Positions 34,246 through 43,068 are shown, numbered from the stretch's first letter. The stretch: 64,000 bases of DNA from JACCYI01 sp963828075 (GCA_963828075.1 CAWHDH010000017.1:186001-250000); one strand, 5' to 3'. Translations and numbers: made by a program. The notes: generated by a model from the letters alone, not told the origin.

Positions 34246-34285
34246 CCGTTTGCCGCGCGAACGGGCTTCGGAGCCGGCGCGAACG

Positions 34286-35389
34286 TCAGCCGACGGCGTC
34301 GGCGGCGCGCTCGAACCCGTCGCGCTCGAGCAGGGCCACGAGCCCGGTGAGGACCTCGCGCACCACGCCCGGCCCGCGGTAGACGAGGCCGGTGTAGAGC
34401 TGGACGACCGAGGCGCCGAGCCGGATCTTGCGGTACGCGTCCTCGGCGGTGGAGACACCGCCGGCCGCCATCAGCGTGTAGCGGCTGCCGTCGCCGACGA
34501 TCCCGCGCAACGTCACGAGGATCGCGTTGACGAGCGCCTCGACCGGCGGCCCGCCGACCGCGCCCGGCATGCGCTCGAGCGACGCGCGCGAAGAGGTGAG
34601 GGTCAGGTCTGACGGCTTGCCGGACGGCAGGTTGATCGCGAAGCCGCCGACGAACGGGTGGCCGTCGGCGATCGCGACGATCTCGCGCAGGACGCCGGCG
34701 TCGCGGGTCGGCTTGAGCTTGAGGATCACCGGCACCCGCGGATCGCACTGCGCGAGCCACGAGAGCAGCTCGTCGATGCGCGGCAGGTCGTCGAAGAAGT
34801 CGCGGTCGGCGGCGGAGTTCGGGCAGCTCAGGTTGAGCGCCACGTAGTCGGCGCGGCCCTGCAGCAGCGCGAAGGAGGCGGCGTAGTCCTCATAGACGTC
34901 GGGTGCCACCGCGGGGCGGGCGGGGTCGTTGGTCTTGACCAGGTTGATGCCGAGCGCCGCGGTGCGCGGGTGGCCGTCCAGGCGCCGGCGGACCGCCTCG
35001 GCGCCGTCGTTCGGCACGCCGTAGGCGACGACGATCCCGCGGTCCTGCGGGATCCGGAACAGCCGCGGGCGCGGGTTGCCGTCGGAGGGGTGGGCCGAGA
35101 CCGACCCGATCTCCACGTGGCCGAAGCCCAGCGCGCCGAGCATCCGGACCGCGCGGCCGTTCTTGTCGAAGCCGGCCGCCAGCCCGAGGGGGTTGGCCAG
35201 CGGGATGCCGGCGAGCGACGTCTGCAGGCGCGGGTCGCGCACCGCGGACAGCCGCAGCGCGCCGCGCCGGGCCACCGACGAGCGCCCCGCCAGCTCGGCC
35301 GAGCGCAGCGCCAGCTCGTGCGCCCGCTCCGGATCGAGCCGGAACAGCAGCGGGCGCACCGCCGATTCGTAGAGCCGCGTCGCCGCCAC
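34286..35389 (-). CDS. pyrD: Dihydroorotate dehydrogenase (quinone), class 2
   Basis: A 367-residue FMN enzyme that oxidises dihydroorotate to orotate in pyrimidine synthesis, passing electrons to quinone. The class 2 N-terminal amphipathic helix (YESAVRPLLFRLDPERAHELA) docks it to the membrane. FMN and substrate motifs follow: NPLGLAAGFDKNG, GSVSAHPSDGNPRPRLFR, YVALNLSCPN with the catalytic Ser region, ILKLKP and MAAGGVSTAEDAYRKIRLGAS. The length is normal. Stands alone, with no other pyr genes beside it. Confidence 0.95.
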   Translation of the reverse strand: MAATRLYESAVRPLLFRLDPERAHELALRSAELAGRSSVARRGALRLSAVRDPRLQTSLAGIPLANPLGLAAGFDKNGRAVRMLGALGFGHVEIGSVSAHPSDGNPRPRLFRIPQDRGIVVAYGVPNDGAEAVRRRLDGHPRTAALGINLVKTNDPARPAVAPDVYEDYAASFALLQGRADYVALNLSCPNSAADRDFFDDLPRIDELLSWLAQCDPRVPVILKLKPTRDAGVLREIVAIADGHPFVGGFAINLPSGKPSDLTLTSSRASLERMPGAVGGPPVEALVNAILVTLRGIVGDGSRYTLMAAGGVSTAEDAYRKIRLGASVVQLYTGLVYRGPGVVREVLTGLVALLERDGFERAADAVG

Positions 35390-35420
35390 GCCTCAAGGCT
35401 CAGCGCCACGGCAAACGTTG

Positions 35421-36599
35421 TCAGGGGCGGTTGCGCCCGTGGATGTCGTGCGCCTCGACCCACTCCTCGGCCACGATCGCCGAGCCGAGCGAGAGCTCCC
35501 CGCACAGCACCGTCGCCGCGACGATCTCGGCGAACTTCTCGACCTTGCCCGACCCGTAGCACCCCAGCAGCTCGAGGCACTCGCGCTGTGTCGCCAGCCC
35601 GGTCCCGCCGCCGTAGGTGGCGACGATCAGCGACGGGATCGTCACCGAGTAGTAGTAGTCGCCGCCCGGCCGCAGCTCGGCGTGGACGAACGCCGCCGAG
35701 GACTCCGCGACGTTCGCGGCGTCCTGGCCCGTGGCGATGAACATCGCGGTGATGCCGTTGGCCGAGTGCGCGCCGTTGTTGTTCACGCCCGACATGAAGC
35801 CGCCGAGGTTCGACACCTGCCGCGCCCGGAACATCAGCTCGGAGTCCGACCGCATGACCCGCTCGAACAGCTCGTTAGGGATCGTCGCCTCGGCCACCAC
35901 GCGCTTGCCGCGCGTCATCAGCATGTTGACCTGCGAGCTCTTCTTGTCCGTGGCGAAGTTGGACTCGAGGAAGTAGTGCTCGATCCCCTCGTAGTTGGCG
36001 GAGATCCACTTGGCGGCGGCGTAGGTCGCCTTGCCGGTGAGGTTCTGGCCGGCGGCGTCGCCCGTCGTGTAGTCGAAGCGCGTGTAGAGGATGCGGCTCG
36101 CCGAGTACTGCTCGATGTCGATCAGCCGGCCGGAGCGCGTGGTCGACTCGGCGACCTCGCGGATCTCGTCGAAGTGCTCGGTCAGCCACTCGCCGAACGC
36201 GCGGGCCTCGCGCGCGCTGGGGAACACGAACGCGGGCGCGCGCTGCATCCGGTCGTCGAGGATCGTGGTGGTCACGCCCCCCGCCTCGTACAGGAGCCGC
36301 ATGCCGCGGTTGTAGCTCGCCACCAGCGTCCCCTCGGCGGTCGCCAGCGGCACGTAGAACTCCCCGTGGGCGTGCTCGCCGTTGACGAGCAGCGGGCCGG
36401 CGAGGCCGATCGGGACCTGGGCGACGCCGACGAAGTGCTCGACGTTGCCGTCCACGAGGGCCGGGTCGAACGAGTAGCTCGAGACGTGCTCGAGATCGGT
36501 GCCCGTGTGCTCGCGCGCGAACCTGCGGCGGGCTCCCGCGGCCTCACGCGTGTAGTCGTTCTCGCGATCACGGGGGACGGTGCGGCGAGTGCTCGGCAT
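35421..36599 (-). CDS. Hydroxymethylglutaryl-CoA reductase, class I
   Basis: About 392 residues from ATG 36599 (an upstream in-frame ATG at 36647 overlaps the neighbour's promoter and lacks conservation). The enzyme reduces HMG-CoA to mevalonate. Catalytic residues are in place: Glu in ATAEGTLVAS, Lys in ATDKKSSQVN, Asp in ATGQDAANVA, and the C-terminal His in EAHDIHGRN. VPIGLAGPLLVNGE binds HMG-CoA. The EHDI..HGRN end marks class I rather than the NADH class II. No other mevalonate-pathway gene is in the window, so the rest of the pathway must lie elsewhere. Confidence 0.93.
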   Translation of the reverse strand: MPSTRRTVPRDRENDYTREAAGARRRFAREHTGTDLEHVSSYSFDPALVDGNVEHFVGVAQVPIGLAGPLLVNGEHAHGEFYVPLATAEGTLVASYNRGMRLLYEAGGVTTTILDDRMQRAPAFVFPSAREARAFGEWLTEHFDEIREVAESTTRSGRLIDIEQYSASRILYTRFDYTTGDAAGQNLTGKATYAAAKWISANYEGIEHYFLESNFATDKKSSQVNMLMTRGKRVVAEATIPNELFERVMRSDSELMFRARQVSNLGGFMSGVNNNGAHSANGITAMFIATGQDAANVAESSAAFVHAELRPGGDYYYSVTIPSLIVATYGGGTGLATQRECLELLGCYGSGKVEKFAEIVAATVLCGELSLGSAIVAEEWVEAHDIHGRNRP

Positions 36600-36664
36600 G
36601 GCTGGGAGCCTAGTCTTCGATGGCCTAGATTGGGCGGCTCGCCGCACCCGAAAGGACCCTTGCC

Positions 36665-37534
36665 ATGCCCGCCCTCCGGCACCTGCTCGCCCTGATCGTC
36701 CTGTCGCTCGTCCTCGCCGCGTGCGGCGAGGACGAGAGCTCCGACGATGCCGCCTCCACCGCGACGACGCCCGCCGCCGCGGCCGAGAACCCCTGCAGCA
36801 AGGAGAAGCTCGACCTGCTGGAGCCCGGGGCGCTGACCGTCGGCACCGACAAGCCGGCGTACCCGCCGTACTTCGAGGACGACGACCCCGCCAACGGCAA
36901 GGGCTTCGAGAGCGCGGTCGCCTACGCGATCGCCGAGAAGCTCGGCTTCGAGCAGACCGAGGTGAAGTGGACGGTGGTGCCGTTCAACTCCTCTTACGCG
37001 CCCGGCCCCAAGAAGTTCGACTTCGACATCAACCAGATCTCGATCTCGCCCGCGCGGGCCAAGCGTGTCGACTTCTCGGCGCCGTACTTCACGGCGCCGC
37101 AGGCGGTCGTCGCCCGCGCCGGCACCGGTGCGGCGGACGCCAAGACCCTCCAGGACCTCGCGGGCGCCAAGCTCGGGGTGCAGGTCGGCACCACGAGCCT
37201 CGACGCGGCAATGGCGAGCATCAAGCCCTCCGCCCAGCCACAGGTGTTCAACGACTCCAACGACACCGTGCGGGCGCTCAAGAGCGGCCGCGTCGACGCG
37301 GTCGTCGTCGACCTGCCGACCGCGTTCTACCTGACGGCCGCCCAGCTCGACGACGGCAAGATCGTGGGGCAGTTCGACGCGCCGGGCGGCGACGACTGGG
37401 GCGTCGTACTCGCCAAGGGCTCCAAGCTCACGCCCTGCGTCTCGAAGGCGATCGAGGGCCTGCGCGCCGACGGCGAGCTCGACCGCATCGAGGCCGAGTG
37501 GATGGGCGGCGAAGCGGCGCCCGAGCTCCGCTGA
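36665..37534 (+). CDS. Amino-acid ABC transporter substrate-binding lipoprotein
   Basis: A 289-residue family 3 binding protein with lipobox LVLAACGED, preceded by an AAAGGA ribosome site. Landmarks are ALTVGTDKPAYPPYF, ESAVAYAIAEKLGF, DFDINQISISPARAKRVDFS, with the substrate-gripping region around SPARAKR, and the late hinge DLPTAFYLTAAQL. It belongs to a separate transporter from the one at 30.4-33.4 kb and diverges from the HMG-CoA reductase gene. Confidence 0.9.
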   Translation: MPALRHLLALIVLSLVLAACGEDESSDDAASTATTPAAAAENPCSKEKLDLLEPGALTVGTDKPAYPPYFEDDDPANGKGFESAVAYAIAEKLGFEQTEVKWTVVPFNSSYAPGPKKFDFDINQISISPARAKRVDFSAPYFTAPQAVVARAGTGAADAKTLQDLAGAKLGVQVGTTSLDAAMASIKPSAQPQVFNDSNDTVRALKSGRVDAVVVDLPTAFYLTAAQLDDGKIVGQFDAPGGDDWGVVLAKGSKLTPCVSKAIEGLRADGELDRIEAEWMGGEAAPELR

Positions 37535-38358
37535 GCACGGCGGCCCTCCCGGCGGTCGACCGCCGCGCCGCCCGCGAGGCGGCGCGGCGCCGGCGTGCGC
37601 GGCGCGACACCACGATCGCGGTGGCGTCGACCGTCGTCGTGCTGGCCGCGCTGGCGGCGGCGATCCTCACCAGCAAGGGGTGGCCGACCGTCCGCGAGAC
37701 GTTCTTCTCGTGGGAGGCGTTCCGGACCTCGTTCCCCGACGTCCTGACGGGCTTCTGGCTCGACGTCCGCCTGTTCGTGATCGTCGAGGCGGTCGTCCTC
37801 GTGCTCGGGCTGGCGATCGCGCTGTGCCGGGTCTCGTCGGCGCCCGCGCTGGCGCCGCTGCGGCTGCTGTGCGCGGTGTTCGTCGACCTGCTGCGGGGGA
37901 TCCCGACCATCCTCGTCGTCTACCTGCTCGGGTTCGGGATCCCGGCGCTCGAGCTGGCCGGCGTGCCCAGCGACCCCGTCGTGCTCGGTGGCGCCGCGCT
38001 GGCGCTCTCCTACTCGGCGTACGTCGCCGAGGTCTACCGGGCCGGAATCGACTCGATCGACCCGTCGCAGCGCGCGGCGGCGCTGGCGGTGGGGCTGACC
38101 GAGCGCCAGAGCCTGCGCCACGTCGTGCTGCCGCAGGCGGTGCGGCGGGTGAGGCCGCCCCTGCTCAACGACTTCATCTCGCTCCAGAAGGACGTCGCGC
38201 TCGTCTCGATCCTCGGGCCGCTGGAGGCGTTCCGCGTCGCCCAGATCGAGGCGTCGTCGGAGTTCAACTACACCCCGCTGCTGGCCGCGGCGTTCCTCTA
38301 TCTCTGCGTGACCGTCCCGCTGGCGCGTGTCGTCGACCGGATGCAGAAGCGGCGATGA
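37498..38358 (+). CDS. Amino-acid ABC transporter permease
   Basis: A permease of about 286 residues. The start is uncertain: GTG 37498 overlaps the binding-protein gene by 37 bp, CTG 37531 would give an NTGA overlap like its neighbours, and GTG 37621 would lose the basic N-terminal tail. Helices begin at TIAVASTVVVLAALAAAIL. Family signatures are LLRGIPTILVVYLLGFGIP and the EAA loop PSQRAAALAVGLTERQSLRHVVLPQ (in part). It appears to work as a homodimer, since the operon has one permease gene. Confidence 0.87.
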   Translation: MDGRRSGARAPLSTAALPAVDRRAAREAARRRRARRDTTIAVASTVVVLAALAAAILTSKGWPTVRETFFSWEAFRTSFPDVLTGFWLDVRLFVIVEAVVLVLGLAIALCRVSSAPALAPLRLLCAVFVDLLRGIPTILVVYLLGFGIPALELAGVPSDPVVLGGAALALSYSAYVAEVYRAGIDSIDPSQRAAALAVGLTERQSLRHVVLPQAVRRVRPPLLNDFISLQKDVALVSILGPLEAFRVAQIEASSEFNYTPLLAAAFLYLCVTVPLARVVDRMQKRR

Positions 38359-39110
38359 CCGGCGCGCCGCCCGTCCTCGAGGTGCGCGGGGTGACGAAGG
38401 CGTACGGGGCGGTGCCTGTGCTGAAGGGGATCGACCTCGCCGTCGCCGAGCACCGGGCGGTGGCGCTGATCGGCGCGTCGGGCTCCGGCAAGTCGACGCT
38501 GCTGCGCTGCGTCGACCTGCTCGAGGAGATCGACGACGGCGACGTGCTGCTCGACGGGGACGTCGTCACCGATCCCTCCGTCGACCCGGTGGCGGTGCGG
38601 CGCCGCCTCGGGATGGTCTTCCAGGCGTTCAACCTGTTCCCGCACCTGAGCGTGCTCGAGAACGTCGTGCTGGCGCCGGTCCGCGCCCACGGCGACGCTC
38701 GCGACGAGGCGGTCGACCGTGCGCGGGAGCTGCTCTCGCGCTTCGGCCTCGGCGACCGCGAAGACGCCGCGCCCGCCGACCTGTCGGGCGGCCAGCAGCA
38801 GCGCGTCGCGATCATCCGCGCACTGGCCACCCGGCCCCGCGCGCTGCTGCTCGACGAGGTGACCAGCGCGCTGGATCCCGAGCTGGTGGGGGAGGTGCTC
38901 GAGGTCGTGCGCGAGCTCAAGGCGGGCGGGATGACCATGCTCATCGCCACGCACGAGCTCGGGTTCGCGCGCGACGTCGCCGACGAGATCTGCTTCCTGC
39001 ACGAGGGCGTCATCGCCGAGCGCGGCGCGCCGGCGGCCGTGCTCGACGACCCGCAGCGCCCCGAGACCCGGCGCTTCCTCCGCCGCCTGCACGCGGGCAC
39101 AAGCGCCTGA
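38355..39110 (+). CDS. Amino-acid ABC transporter ATP-binding protein
   Basis: A 251-residue ATPase, ATG 38355 in the permease stop. Walker A GASGSGKSTLLR, Q-loop GMVFQAFNLFPHL, signature LSGGQQQRVAIIRAL, Walker B ALLLDEVTSALDPEL, H-loop ATHELGFARD. It closes a binding protein-permease-ATPase operon for a polar amino acid. It is similar to but clearly distinct from the ATPase at 30383. Confidence 0.93.
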   Translation: MTGAPPVLEVRGVTKAYGAVPVLKGIDLAVAEHRAVALIGASGSGKSTLLRCVDLLEEIDDGDVLLDGDVVTDPSVDPVAVRRRLGMVFQAFNLFPHLSVLENVVLAPVRAHGDARDEAVDRARELLSRFGLGDREDAAPADLSGGQQQRVAIIRALATRPRALLLDEVTSALDPELVGEVLEVVRELKAGGMTMLIATHELGFARDVADEICFLHEGVIAERGAPAAVLDDPQRPETRRFLRRLHAGTSA

Positions 39111-39131
39111 CCCGCCGCCGAAACGCCTCGC

Positions 39132-40841
39132 GTGGCATCCTCGGAGGACATGGCCGTCCCCCGCATCCGCTTCAGCCAGCCCGTTCCCGACGAGCTGTCG
39201 CCGTCGGGCGAGGTCGAGCTCTATCACCGCACCTACACGACGCTGCTGCGCTCCTCGGGCGAGACGCGACTGCGGGTGCTCGAGCCCGCGCACCGCGCGA
39301 TGGGCTCGAGCCTGCACGCGCTCGCCGCGTCCGACGAGCCCGACCTGGGCGCGTTCATCTATGCCACCCGGCGGCTGCCCGGGGCGATGTTCGGCGCGCA
39401 GCGGGTCGTGCTCGGCCAGGAGGCGATCCAGTTCGCCCGCGCCGGCATCGGCCCGCTGGCCGACTGGACGCCGCAGGAGGCGGCCGCGCGGCGGCGGCGC
39501 TGGTACTCCGACGGCGCCGGGACGCTGGCCGTCCTGCTCGCAAGCGGGTCGGACCTCGACGACCTCGTTCCCACCCTGGTCGCCTACCAGCTCGAGTGGA
39601 ACAAGCTGCACCGGCGGCTGCTCGCGGCGCCCGATCTGGGCGAGGGGGAGCCGAGCGACGTGACGTGCGCCGACGCGCTCGGCGGCGCCGAGAGCGACTG
39701 GGAGCGCCTGCGGGAGGCGTGGGGCGGCGCGCTCGGCCCGAACCTCGAGCGGGTCGCCGAGCGCGGACTCGACCTCCGCGTCCGGATGCTCGGCGGCAGC
39801 GCGGTCGGCTACGCGCGGATGACCCGCCGGTGGTGGCGCCCCGTGCAGGAGAAGCTCGGCGAGCTCGTCCTCGCCGACCGACCGCTCTACCTGGTCTCCT
39901 CGAACACGCACTCGCTGGCGAACCTGTTCAGCGGCATCCCGCGCACGCACGAGGCCGAGGTGATCTCGTGGATCGACCGCGAAGGGCCCCAGGACCTGCG
40001 CGACGAGCTCGAGCGCTTCCGCGAGGAGCGGGCGCGCAGCTCGTGGGAGAACTTCCTCTACTACTGCGCCCGGCTCGCGCTGCAGCCGCGCGGCCGCGAG
40101 GAGCGCGCCGCCGGCGTGACGCACCTGTCGAGCACCACGGCGCTGCGGGTGAGCGCCCAGATCATGCCGCTCGACCGGCTGCGCCCGGAGCTCTTCGACC
40201 CACGGCTCGGCGACGTCGACCGCGACGCGCTGGCCGCGGCGCGCGGCGTCATCGTGAACGTCGAGTATCCGCTCGGGCTCGCGGCCTACAACATGCTGCG
40301 CGAGATCACCACCGCGTCCGACACGCTCCGCGGGGTCTACGTGCTCGGCAAGGCGGCCACGCTCAACGCCGCCGTCGGCGACGTGATGATCTCGAGCGTC
40401 ATCCGCGACGAGCACTCGGGCTCGACGTACTGGCTCGACAACGCGTTCGCCGTCGAGGACATCGCGCCCTACCTCGTCTTCGGCTCGGGCCTCGACAACC
40501 AGCGTGCGGTGACCGTCAAGTCGACGTTCCTGCAGAACCGCGAGTACCTCGAGCTCTACTACCGCGAGGCGTACACGGTCGTGGAGATGGAGGCCGGCCC
40601 GTTCTGCAACGCGGTCTACGAGATCGCCGACGTCGACCGCCACCCGACCGGCGAGGCGGTCAACTTCGCCAAGCTCCCGATCGACCTCGGGATCATCCAT
40701 TACGCGTCGGACACGCCGTACACGCAGGCACGCACGCTCGGGGCCCGCGGGTTGTCGTACTACGGGATGGATTCGACGTACGCGTCGACCGTGGCGATCG
40801 CCCGGCGCATCCTCTCGCTCGAGGGCGCGCTGGGGGGTTAG
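39132..40841 (+). CDS. Large uncharacterised protein with phosphorylase-like C-terminus
   Basis: A 569-residue soluble protein (GTG 39132; ATG 39150 is possible, with GGAGG unusually close to it). The N-terminal 330 residues are helical and match no named domain I recall. The C-terminal third looks like a nucleoside-phosphorylase fold: ARGVIVNVEYPLGLAAY, GVYVLGKAATLNAAVGDVMI, VKSTFLQNREYL and VVEMEAGPFCNAVYEI, where EMEAGPF resembles the EMEAAA substrate motif of purine phosphorylases. A base- or ribose-cleaving role is possible. It may correspond to the DUF6909 family, from memory and not checked. Confidence 0.6.
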   Translation: MASSEDMAVPRIRFSQPVPDELSPSGEVELYHRTYTTLLRSSGETRLRVLEPAHRAMGSSLHALAASDEPDLGAFIYATRRLPGAMFGAQRVVLGQEAIQFARAGIGPLADWTPQEAAARRRRWYSDGAGTLAVLLASGSDLDDLVPTLVAYQLEWNKLHRRLLAAPDLGEGEPSDVTCADALGGAESDWERLREAWGGALGPNLERVAERGLDLRVRMLGGSAVGYARMTRRWWRPVQEKLGELVLADRPLYLVSSNTHSLANLFSGIPRTHEAEVISWIDREGPQDLRDELERFREERARSSWENFLYYCARLALQPRGREERAAGVTHLSSTTALRVSAQIMPLDRLRPELFDPRLGDVDRDALAAARGVIVNVEYPLGLAAYNMLREITTASDTLRGVYVLGKAATLNAAVGDVMISSVIRDEHSGSTYWLDNAFAVEDIAPYLVFGSGLDNQRAVTVKSTFLQNREYLELYYREAYTVVEMEAGPFCNAVYEIADVDRHPTGEAVNFAKLPIDLGIIHYASDTPYTQARTLGARGLSYYGMDSTYASTVAIARRILSLEGALGG

Positions 40842-40904
40842 CCGCACCGCCGGACGGCAGGCTGCTCCACGGCGCCGGGGCCGCGCGGGCGGGAGGATCC
40901 CAGC

Positions 40905-41048
40905 ATGGAATCCGCGGCCTTTGACTACATCGAGTGCTCGATTCCGGAGGGGATGACGATCGACGAGTACCGCCGCTCGCGCCCGCGGCCGCCCCGCCGC
41001 GGCCTCGCTGCCCTGCTGCGCAGGCGCGGTGTCCCCGCCATCGCCTGA
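40905..41048 (+). CDS. 47-residue protein ahead of an ECF sigma gene
   Basis: ATG 40905 is preceded by GGGAGG at a spacing of eight, an excellent ribosome site. The product begins MESAAFDYIECSIPEGMTID, then EYRRSRPRPPRR and ends in a basic amphipathic stretch (GLAALLRRRGVPAIA). An acidic aromatic head with a basic tail and no membrane helix is seen. It precedes the sigma factor gene by 123 bp on the same strand. No family recognised with certainty; a regulator or partner of the sigma factor is conceivable. Confidence 0.6.
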   Translation: MESAAFDYIECSIPEGMTIDEYRRSRPRPPRRGLAALLRRRGVPAIA

Positions 41049-41134
41049 CGCCCCGCGCTCCCAAGAGCCCCGCCCCGGGGGCTCGATCACCAGCATCCGG
41101 GAGCCCGACGTATCAGGAGGCCTTCGGGGCGCTC

Positions 41135-41161
41135 TGGTCGGGCGATGGCCATGCCCGACCA
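41135..41161 (+). promoter_or_regulatory. Palindrome abutting the sigma-factor ribosome binding site
   Basis: TGGTCGGGC and GCCCGACCA form a perfect 9-bp inverted repeat around GATGGCCAT, itself nearly palindromic. The right arm ends at the first base of AGGAG (41161-41165), the ribosome site for ATG 41172. It may be an operator or an mRNA hairpin controlling translation. A second stem (41065-41071 with 41078-41084) lies upstream. Confidence 0.5.
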
Positions 41162-41171
41162 GGAGCCCCGG

Positions 41172-41936
41172 ATGCCAGCAGCTCAGAACGTCGTCGACCT
41201 CGATGCCGAGCGCGCCCGCCGCGGCGTGCGGCACAGCGCCGACCGGATCGAGGCGCTCGCGGCCCGCGGACGGTTGCGCCGCGCGCGATCGCTGGACCGT
41301 TCGCGCCGGTCCGACGAGCTCGTCGCCGCGGCGGTCGACCAGGCCCGCGAGGGGGACGCCGACGCGGTGCGCTTCCTCTACCTGCGCTTCGCCGACAACG
41401 TCTACGCCTACGTCTGCTCGATCGTGCGCGACGAGCACGAGGCCGAGGACGTCACCCAGCAGGTGTTCGCGAAGCTCCTCGGCCGCTTCCCCGCCTACGA
41501 GGCGCGGCGCGCGGTTCCTTTCTCGGGCTGGATCCTGCGGGTCGCGCACAACGCGGCGATCGACCACATCCGCGCGCGGAGATCCCTCCCGGTCGCCGAC
41601 GTCCACAGCCCCGACACCCCCGACCACGACCTCTCGCACGAGCGCGGGCAGGACCTGCGGGCCGCGCTGGAGACCTTGCCGGTGGCGCAGCGCGAGGTCG
41701 TCCTGCTGCGGCTGTTCCACGGCCTCTCGACCGCCGAGGTCGCGGGGCGGCTGGGGCGCTCGGAGCACTCGGTGCACGCACTCCAGCACCGCGCGCATGT
41801 GCAGCTCCGCGGGGAGCTGACCCGCCTGGAGGCCGCGCCCGCGACGCTCGGCCGCCGGGGTCAGCCGCGCAACAGCGGGGCGGTCAGGCAGGTGGGGCCG
41901 CCGTCGCCCTTGAGTGAGAGCTCCGAGCCGTCGTAG
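41172..41936 (+). CDS. ECF-type RNA polymerase sigma factor
   Basis: A 254-residue protein. ATG 41172 is chosen because AGGAG sits six bases before it; the earlier ATG at 41145 lies in a palindrome loop without a ribosome site. Region 2 spans FLYLRFADNVYAYVCSIV, DEHEAEDVTQQVFAKLL and FSGWILRVAHNAAIDHIR; region 4 spans LPVAQREVVLLRLFHGL and EVAGRLGRSEHSVHALQH. A 60-residue charged leader and a 35-residue tail flank the core. The last 76 bases overlap the converging hydrolase gene. No anti-sigma gene follows. Confidence 0.87.
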   Translation: MPAAQNVVDLDAERARRGVRHSADRIEALAARGRLRRARSLDRSRRSDELVAAAVDQAREGDADAVRFLYLRFADNVYAYVCSIVRDEHEAEDVTQQVFAKLLGRFPAYEARRAVPFSGWILRVAHNAAIDHIRARRSLPVADVHSPDTPDHDLSHERGQDLRAALETLPVAQREVVLLRLFHGLSTAEVAGRLGRSEHSVHALQHRAHVQLRGELTRLEAAPATLGRRGQPRNSGAVRQVGPPSPLSESSEPS

Positions 41937-42703
41937 ACGTGGACCTCGACGCCTCGGCGCTCGAGCTCGCCGCGGACGTCGGGGACACCGTCGACCATGA
42001 CGACGACGCCGGGGCGGACCGGCAGGATGTTGCAGCCCATGCGGTCGTAGCTCTCGCGGTCGATCGCGATCCAGTCGAAGCCCCGCTCGCGGAGGTCCTG
42101 CAGCAGCCGGACGGGCGCGAGCGGCTCGTAGACGACGCACAGCTCCTCGGTGATCGCCGAGAGGAACGACTGCAGGTGTAGGACGTGCGCCGGCCCCTGG
42201 TCGTGCGGCATGTCGTAGGTCTCGACGGCGACCCCCTCGGGCGCCACGAGCTCTGCGAGCGTGGCGGCTCCGGCGCGGTTGGTGCGATACCCGAGGCCGA
42301 TCGCCATCGTGGCGTCGTCGAGCCAGAAGCGGTCGCCGCCGTCGGCGAAGGCGCCGTCGGGAAGCGAGCCGAGGATCGGGACGCCGAGGCGCTCGAGCTC
42401 CCGCGCCGCATGGCCGGGCTCGCGCTCGCGGGCGCCCTTGCGCATGCGCAGCGGGATCGCGCCGCGGGCCGTCATCACCACGGGGTCGTGCATGTAGACC
42501 GCATCGACGAGGCCGTCGAGCGCCGGCGCCACCTCGACCTGGGCGCCGAGGGAGTCGAGCAGCGCGCAGAACTCCTCGTGCTGGCGGGCGAGCCGGTCGG
42601 GATCCGGCACGCGCCACCCCGCCCCGGCCCAGTCGCCACTGGTCGCCGGTCGCCGGACGAGGACGCGGCGCAGCGGGGCGGTCATCGACGTCACGCCGAA
42701 CAC
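41861..42703 (-). CDS. Dimethylarginine dimethylaminohydrolase/amidinotransferase-fold protein
   Basis: A 280-residue pentein-fold protein (ATG 42703; ATG 42685 is also possible). Family landmarks are MHDPVVMTARGAIPLRM (guanidine-binding Asp), FADGGDRFWLDD, HVLHLQSFLSAI with the catalytic His, DRMGCNILPVRPG, and the C-terminal Cys in GGPTCLTAPL. Members hydrolyse dimethylarginine to citrulline or act on related guanidines. All catalytic elements appear intact. Its 3' end overlaps the converging sigma gene by 76 bp. Confidence 0.85.
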   Translation of the reverse strand: MFGVTSMTAPLRRVLVRRPATSGDWAGAGWRVPDPDRLARQHEEFCALLDSLGAQVEVAPALDGLVDAVYMHDPVVMTARGAIPLRMRKGAREREPGHAARELERLGVPILGSLPDGAFADGGDRFWLDDATMAIGLGYRTNRAGAATLAELVAPEGVAVETYDMPHDQGPAHVLHLQSFLSAITEELCVVYEPLAPVRLLQDLRERGFDWIAIDRESYDRMGCNILPVRPGVVVMVDGVPDVRGELERRGVEVHVYDGSELSLKGDGGPTCLTAPLLRG

Positions 42704-42833
42704 GCGCGCCAGTGTTGCAGCGCGGGACTCCGGAGGGCGGCCGCTCCGGGGACCGATCGAGTAAGGGCCGGGCGCGGCGGGGGCGGGGCGGGGTCGCGCG
42801 CGAGACCCGTCGATGCCGTCAACGACCCCCGAG

Positions 42834-43068
42834 TCACGACGCCCAGCGTGCCGTCTCGCGAAGGTCTCGTGTGACCTCGACGATGGCCTTGACCGCCGGA
42901 CGGAGGGTCCCGGTGTCGTCGCGCCACACGAGGTCGATGGGCAGGGTGAAGGGCTCCTGGAGGGTGACGAGTCGCAGCTGGCGGTGGGTCGCGTGCAGTG
43001 CGGTGCGGACGGTGAGGCCGACGCAGCCCTCGCTGTGCACGGCGCCTTCCCAGGCGTCGTGGAAGACA
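42834..43068 (-). pseudogene. C-terminal remnant of a LysR-family regulator
   Basis: About 78 codons on the minus strand encode the end of a LysR effector domain: AWEGAVHSEGCVGLTVRTAL, LRLVTLQEPFTLPIDLVW and a final helix AVKAIVEVTRDLRE before the stop at 42834. The HTH and most of the effector domain are missing. To the right the sequence turns abruptly into a hydrolase gene on the other strand. This is a deletion scar that removed the 5' parts of two probably divergent genes. Confidence 0.6.
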
